A DNA stretch of 34,700 nucleotides, taken from positions 1 to 34,700 of the forward strand of contig NZ_BDBF01000069.1 of assembly GCF_001612845.1 (NCBI RefSeq), written 5' to 3'. Position numbers and translations under genes: made by a program. Below, piece by piece: positions 30,872 through 34,700 of the stretch. The notes beneath the pieces are model-generated. The model had not been told where the DNA came from. It worked only from the letters and a program-made list of their open reading frames with translations, and searched no databases. The stretch's first letter is position 1, and the number at the start of each line of letters is the position of its first letter. The DNA is from Nocardia elegans NBRC 108235 (GTDB taxonomy: Bacteria > Actinomycetota > Actinomycetes > Mycobacteriales > Mycobacteriaceae).

Positions 30872-32323
30872 TCAGCATTCACTCGGGGCGGAAACGCCCT
30901 GCAATCGCTGATCGACCCAGCCCATGGCCTCCGGATACCCCAATCCCGCTGCGATGATGTGCTCGCCCGGCACGCTGCGATACACCGCCGCCACGCCCAG
31001 TGAGCATTGGTCGCGATAGAATTCGCGCGCTCCGGCGGCCGGGATCCAGAATTCCTGTTCACCGTTGTAGACATACAGCGGCACAGCGGATTTCATGCCC
31101 TGCATCCGCGTCACCCGGTAGATGTCACCGGCCAGCGCGCTGTGCAGCGGATCGGGGGTGTCGGCGGCGATATCGATCGGCAGTGACAGCACCCCGGGAA
31201 CGGCGAACACACCGGCGCAGGTGTCCTTGAGCGGCGAGAGGGCCGCCCACCGGGCCAGATTGTTCATTCTCGCCAGGATTTCCGGCCGCTCCCGTCCTAC
31301 CCCGAAGGTGGCTGCCAGGAACACACCCGAGGCGAAGTTGGCGTTCATGCTCTGCGACAGGATCTGATAGTCGGCCGGTACCCCGCCCAATGCGGCACCG
31401 ACGATCAGCGGCGCCAATTCCGGTGCGTAGGAATCGATCAGCGCCACCGCGCCGCGGGTGGCGATGGCACCACCGGAGTATCCGTGCATGGCGTAGCGGC
31501 TGGCGCCGAATTCCGCGGGCAACTCCGTGCGCATCGCCCGGATCGCGTCGAGCACGGCGTGGCCGGCCACGAAGGGTTCGGCATAGGCCATCCGCGGACC
31601 CTCGTGATCGGGAATCAGCACCGCGTACCCGCGCAACAGCGCCAATTGCGTGGTGGGCGGGACGAAATCGGTGGTGCCGGTATCCCCGGAGAAACCGTGC
31701 GCGAGTGTGTAGCCGGGCGTACAGGTCCGGCCCAGCGCGTCGATGGGAAGATTGTTCACCAGCACCGGCCGCGATCCGGGACCCGTCCACGGTGCGGCCG
31801 GAATCGCCAGTGTCGCAGTCGCATACGAGGGGGCGTCGTGGGCGTCGGTGGTGCGGTATTTCACCTGCAACGCCTGCCGCACGGGCACCACCAGCAGCGG
31901 AGCGGCGGTCGCCGTCACGTCACGGGTCGCGATCACATCACCGGGCCGCAGCCCCGCGAGATCCGCGGGCCAGTCGTCGAGCAGCGGATCGCCCACCGGC
32001 GAGGGCATGACGGCCTGCTGCAGCCGGGCCAGGTCGGCGGTGACGCCGGTCTCTCCGGCGGCCGCCTGATCGGCCACGGGGATGGGTGGCGGTGGCACCA
32101 GGATGTTGATCCACTGCTGCAGCTGCGCGAGCCCCGGCGCCGGCGGATTCGACCGCGCCGGATCCGGTTCCTGGGGTGCGAGCGGTTGCCCCGGCAACCC
32201 GGGTAAGGCGATCGCGGGTAACGGCAAGGCCGGCAGGGGAATCGGCGGCTGGGCCGCTGCGGTACCCGCAACAGGACCGCAACCGATCAGCAATGCCGTG
32301 ACCAGTACATGCCGGATTCGCAT
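30872..32323 (-). CDS. Secreted LIP-family lipase, copy 1
   Basis: A 483-residue exported lipase of the secretory LIP family (PF03583 type, as in Candida lipases and many actinobacteria). The signal peptide ends near AAAQ (22-25), followed by a Pro/Leu-rich segment to about residue 60. Markers are PVLVNNLPIDALGRTCTPGY, YAVLIPDHEGPRMAY, and the nucleophile S283 in AMHGYSGGAI. The catalytic His is probably in the C-terminal PGEHIIAA. It should hydrolyse lipid esters outside the cell. The ATG at 32323 was chosen over an in-frame GTG at 32335. The last residue is Cys, as in copy 2. Confidence 0.88.
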   Translation of the reverse strand: MRIRHVLVTALLIGCGPVAGTAAAQPPIPLPALPLPAIALPGLPGQPLAPQEPDPARSNPPAPGLAQLQQWINILVPPPPIPVADQAAAGETGVTADLARLQQAVMPSPVGDPLLDDWPADLAGLRPGDVIATRDVTATAAPLLVVPVRQALQVKYRTTDAHDAPSYATATLAIPAAPWTGPGSRPVLVNNLPIDALGRTCTPGYTLAHGFSGDTGTTDFVPPTTQLALLRGYAVLIPDHEGPRMAYAEPFVAGHAVLDAIRAMRTELPAEFGASRYAMHGYSGGAIATRGAVALIDSYAPELAPLIVGAALGGVPADYQILSQSMNANFASGVFLAATFGVGRERPEILARMNNLARWAALSPLKDTCAGVFAVPGVLSLPIDIAADTPDPLHSALAGDIYRVTRMQGMKSAVPLYVYNGEQEFWIPAAGAREFYRDQCSLGVAAVYRSVPGEHIIAAGLGYPEAMGWVDQRLQGVSAPSEC

Positions 32324-32481
32324 GGCGCACCCCACTAAAGCTCACCGCTGGTTCCCGTGCGCTGCCAACCCGAGTTCCGCGCTGAACCAGGTGTTTCGAG
32401 ACTACCGGCGCGAATCCGGCTGTCCGGGCGGCGTGTTCGGATCGTGCGCGCCGCGAGTCCGCATCGATATCGAATCCGGCA

Positions 32482-32502
32482 CGCCCCCGCGGTGCGGGGT
32501 CG
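32482..32502 (-). terminator. Terminator hairpin after LIP lipase copy 2
   Basis: Stem CCCCGC/GCGGGG with a 3-base loop, extended by two more pairs across one mismatch. It begins within 10 bases of the stop at 32509 and has no T tract. It suggests that the two lipase genes are at least partly separate transcripts. Confidence 0.5.
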
Positions 32503-32508
32503 GCGCGC

Positions 32509-33723
32509 TCAGCAGTTGCTCGGCACCGGCTGAGCGTGCATGCGGCCGTCGAGCCAGCTCAGCACCTGCGGCAGGCCCAGCACGGCCGCGGTGAGGTGAT
32601 CGGGTACCGGAATGGCCTCCGACTGGACCGTGACCCCGGCCTGGCACCAGCGCCGATCGGTATTGACGATCGAATCCACCGGGATCAGGCCGTCGATGGG
32701 CGAATGCCATTCGAAGACCGGCATATTCGGCACGCTGTCGGTGTAGAGCTCGAGGCTGTTGTCCTCGACCACCTTGCGCGCGACCGGATCCTCGATCATC
32801 GACGTGGTTTTCGCGAACTCGCTCACCCCGTGCCCCGCGCCCGCGGCCAGCAGTCCGTTGGTGCAACTGTTCGCCATCACCTGCCGCACCGCCATACCCT
32901 TGTCGTTGAGCTGGTCCGACAGCGGGAACCGGTCGGGGTATTCACGTTCCAGGCCGAGTCCGGCCGCCATCGCCAGGCCGAAGGCCGGATGCGAGCCGTA
33001 CCCCAGGCCCTCCAGCATCTTCACCATGTTCATCGGCACGCCACCGGCGGCGGCCCCCGCGATGCGCAGGTCCGGCGCGTAGACCGGCGCCAGCGCGGCC
33101 GCCCATGCGGTGGCCATGCCGCCGCCGGAGTAGCCGGCCATCGTCACCGGGCTGTGCTCGAGTTTCAGATCGGCGGCGTGCTGCACCGCGCGAATGCCGT
33201 CCAAGGTGATCTGGCCGCCCAGACGCGCTGCGCCGTAGGCGAACTGCGGCCCGAGATGGTCGGGCATCGCGATACTCCAGCCGCGCTGCAACACCACGTT
33301 GTAGGCGGGCGCCTCGCGGACCATCAGATCCGGGTTCTTGGTGTAGAGCACATGGGAGACACCGCAATCGGCGCCGAGGCCGTTGATGATCGTCTGATAC
33401 GACAGCAGCGGCCCGTCGGCCGCCCGCTTGCGCGGCGTCAGGACGGTGGTGGTCGCCGCGATCGGCTTGCCCTCGGAATTGGTCGAGCGGAACTTGATCA
33501 GCGTGATGTCGGTGTCGGGGAAGATGTCCAGCGGCGGTAGCGGTTTCGTCGCCAGCACGTCGCCCGGCTTGTGCTCGGCGATATCGGCCGGCGCGGCGTA
33601 GAACGGGTCCGGGTCCGGTGCCGGGTAGATCGGTTGCGCCGGTGCGGAAGTCGTGGCGGCAGCGAACAGCAACAGACTGCCGGCGGCGACGCTCAGCGCC
33701 CGCCGGACCGCGGTTTGGCCCAT
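32509..33723 (-). CDS. Secreted LIP-family lipase, copy 2
   Basis: A 404-residue exported lipase of the same LIP family as its downstream neighbour. The signal peptide is cleaved probably after A29 (APA|QPIY). GDVLATKPLPPLDIFPDTD and YQTIINGLGADCGVSHVLY are followed by SIAMPDHLGPQFAYGA. The nucleophile S199 is in MAGYSGGGMA, and PVPDHLTAA near the end holds the likely catalytic His. Both copies share the GDV.AT..., PDH.GP and GYSGG blocks and end in Cys, so they are a tandem duplication with deep divergence. The ATG at 33723 has a GATAAT hexamer 10 bases upstream, so the mRNA may have a very short leader. Confidence 0.88.
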   Translation of the reverse strand: MGQTAVRRALSVAAGSLLLFAAATTSAPAQPIYPAPDPDPFYAAPADIAEHKPGDVLATKPLPPLDIFPDTDITLIKFRSTNSEGKPIAATTTVLTPRKRAADGPLLSYQTIINGLGADCGVSHVLYTKNPDLMVREAPAYNVVLQRGWSIAMPDHLGPQFAYGAARLGGQITLDGIRAVQHAADLKLEHSPVTMAGYSGGGMATAWAAALAPVYAPDLRIAGAAAGGVPMNMVKMLEGLGYGSHPAFGLAMAAGLGLEREYPDRFPLSDQLNDKGMAVRQVMANSCTNGLLAAGAGHGVSEFAKTTSMIEDPVARKVVEDNSLELYTDSVPNMPVFEWHSPIDGLIPVDSIVNTDRRWCQAGVTVQSEAIPVPDHLTAAVLGLPQVLSWLDGRMHAQPVPSNC

Positions 33724-33899
33724 GGGCCAAGAGATTATCGCGCGCGCGAGGCAACCCGAAATCGGCACCGCAGGTCCTGAGAAATCACAAGTTTGCCGCG
33801 CGGCGGTATGTGTCACGCGATGAATTCCGCGCTGAAACCTGTTCGGGTTACCCGTGAGTACGTAGCTTCGTTCCTGCACCGATGCAAAGGAGCACGGCT

Positions 33900-34121
33900 A
33901 TGGACATCTTCGAAACGGCCCCCGACATCCCCACTCGCCGGATCACGGTCTACTTCGGTGGCACCGGCCCCGACTGCGACATGATGCTCGAATACGCCGC
34001 CACCCGCGCCGAGGCCTGGGAGTTCGCCGCCGCCGCCGTGCATTCCGGACTGGCGGTCACCGTGGACGGCATGGTCCGGCCCGGATTGCGACCGCTGCCC
34101 TGCCGTCGATTGTGGCATTGA
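33900..34121 (+). CDS. Small conserved hypothetical protein
   Basis: A 73-residue protein starting MDIFETAPDIPTRRITVYFG, with two Cys in the second half (PDCDMM and LPCRRLW). It has no signal peptide or membrane helix. I do not recognise a family. The gene call rests on AAAGGAG at a 7-base spacing before the ATG, coding-like composition, and a free-standing position. The promoter region holds CGGGT-T-ACCCG (33844-33854), then CGTGAGTACGTAGC. Confidence 0.6.
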   Translation: MDIFETAPDIPTRRITVYFGGTGPDCDMMLEYAATRAEAWEFAAAAVHSGLAVTVDGMVRPGLRPLPCRRLWH

Positions 34122-34278
34122 GGAACCGATCCGCGTCCCGGCGACTGTGAGCGATCACAACGGCCCGCCGACCTGCTTCGATTTCCGCACAGACGATTCG
34201 CGAAGCACCCTCGGTTCCCGGCCCGCCGGTTAGCGTTAACCGCCGGAACAGATAGTTCGGGAGTAGAAGGAGTCAGTG
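34122..34278 (+). promoter_or_regulatory. Promoter region of the PucR-type gene with a small dyad
   Basis: CGGTTA (34227-34232) and TAACCG (34237-34242) form a dyad with a 4-base centre, about 37 bases before the ATG at 34279. It could be a regulator site or overlap a -10 (TAGCGT). Confidence 0.35.
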
Positions 34279-34700
34279 ATGACCGTCGACAGCTCCAACC
34301 GGTCCAGTCTCACCTTCTCGGGACGGCCCATGTCGTCGCCGTTGAAGGATGTGTGGTCGCTGTCGCGGCACATGGTCGGCCACTTCGTCGAAAACGTCGC
34401 CCCCTGCGGCACCCTGCCCGGCGACGCCATCCACGGCGACATCACCACCATCACCCGCACCTGCCTCGAACTCGCCATCAGCCTCCTCGACGGCCGCGAC
34501 ATCCCCGAAAAAACCGAACGCCTCAAAGACGCCGCCGCCGCCTGGGCCCGCGAAGGCGTCCCCATCGACACCATCCACCACGCCATCCACGAAGGCTTCA
34601 AAATCGGCTTCGACCTCGTCGTCACCAACGCCACCACCAAAACCCGCACCACCACCACCACCAACAGCAACGACAACAACGACAACGGCAACGGCAACGG
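34279..34700 (+). CDS. PucR-family regulator, N-terminal part (continues beyond window)
   Basis: An open frame from the ATG at 34279, preceded by AAGGAG at a 6-base spacing, to the window edge (about 140 residues). The start MTVDSSNRSSLTFSGRPMSS, then LKDVWSLSRHMVGHFVENVA, and AREGVPIDTIHHAIHEGFKI are characteristic of the N-terminal helical domain of Nocardia PucR-type regulators. After GFDLVVTNAT, where relatives normally continue with a folded domain, this protein runs into a Thr/Asn/Asp/Gly low-complexity tail. From 34417 on, nearly all codons end in C or A. Whether the tail returns to a helix-turn-helix cannot be seen. Confidence 0.8.
   Translation, partial: MTVDSSNRSSLTFSGRPMSSPLKDVWSLSRHMVGHFVENVAPCGTLPGDAIHGDITTITRTCLELAISLLDGRDIPEKTERLKDAAAAWAREGVPIDTIHHAIHEGFKIGFDLVVTNATTKTRTTTTTNSNDNNDNGNGN

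Noticed and set aside
34620..34700. Short AAC/ACC-type repeats at the window end as a CRISPR or VNTR
   Set aside because: There are no spaced direct repeats. It is an in-frame low-complexity coding run, reported as codon-bias finding instead.
1..34700. tRNA, rRNA, insertion sequences, integrases, attachment sites or a replication origin
   Set aside because: I looked for cloverleaf-like sequences, transposase motifs and terminal repeats by eye and found none. A covariance-model scan would be decisive for small RNAs.

Overview
The window reads as a chromosomal segment of a high-GC mycolic-acid actinobacterium, most probably Nocardia or a close relative. This is inferred from the very high GC, the F420-type enzymes, the antigen-85-like secreted hydrolases, an Rv1733c-like membrane protein, an Rv0958/Rv0959-like ATPase/VWA pair and a PucR-type regulator with a Nocardia-like N-terminus. 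I see no tRNA, rRNA, CRISPR array, transposase or integrase. The region looks like ordinary chromosome with accessory cassettes, not a mobile element.

Layout. 1-4.1 kb: the 5' part of a large LuxR-type ATPase regulator, a Ddn-like deazaflavin oxidoreductase, and a translationally coupled pair (PLP-dependent cysteine-synthase-like enzyme and MFS transporter). 4.1-5.5 kb: a SigK-like ECF sigma factor. Behind it is a compact unit with a CsoR-type operator inside a good promoter, a second dyad, two possible very short leader ORFs and a membrane protein rich in Cys/His/Met. 5.9-10.4 kb: a stress-response neighbourhood with KGG, DUF5709, CsbD, Rv1733c-like and SHOCT proteins, a zinc alcohol dehydrogenase and a STAS protein. 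Two divergent genes here carry the same GTTT-N15-GGCTAT promoter, which resembles SigB/SigF-type promoters. 10.6-15.3 kb: a CDI-immunity-like protein, a VWA protein, a MoxR-like ATPase and a second STAS protein whose promoter is nearly identical to that of the first. 15.4-18.8 kb: an F420-type oxidoreductase, a UsfX/RsbW-like anti-sigma protein, a small membrane protein and a TIGR01777 epimerase.

18.8-22.2 kb is the most coherent system: an acyl-CoA ligase, a phosphotriesterase-like lactonase and a divergent TetR regulator. This is the gene set and arrangement of the qsd quorum-quenching locus (qsdC, qsdA, qsdR) described in Rhodococcus erythropolis. A 25-bp dyad between the divergent genes is the likely operator. 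The lactonase would open the lactone ring of acyl-homoserine lactones or gamma-lactones, and the ligase would activate the released acid.

22.2-34.7 kb: an UbiB/ABC1-family kinase, then a run of exported hydrolases (two antigen-85-like, one class-2-like lipase, two tandem LIP-family lipases), a DUF218 protein, and an overlapping three-gene unit (PucR-type regulator, acyl-ACP desaturase, antigen-85-like enzyme). The window ends in a small conserved ORF and the 5' part of a PucR-family regulator with strikingly C-biased codons and a low-complexity tail.
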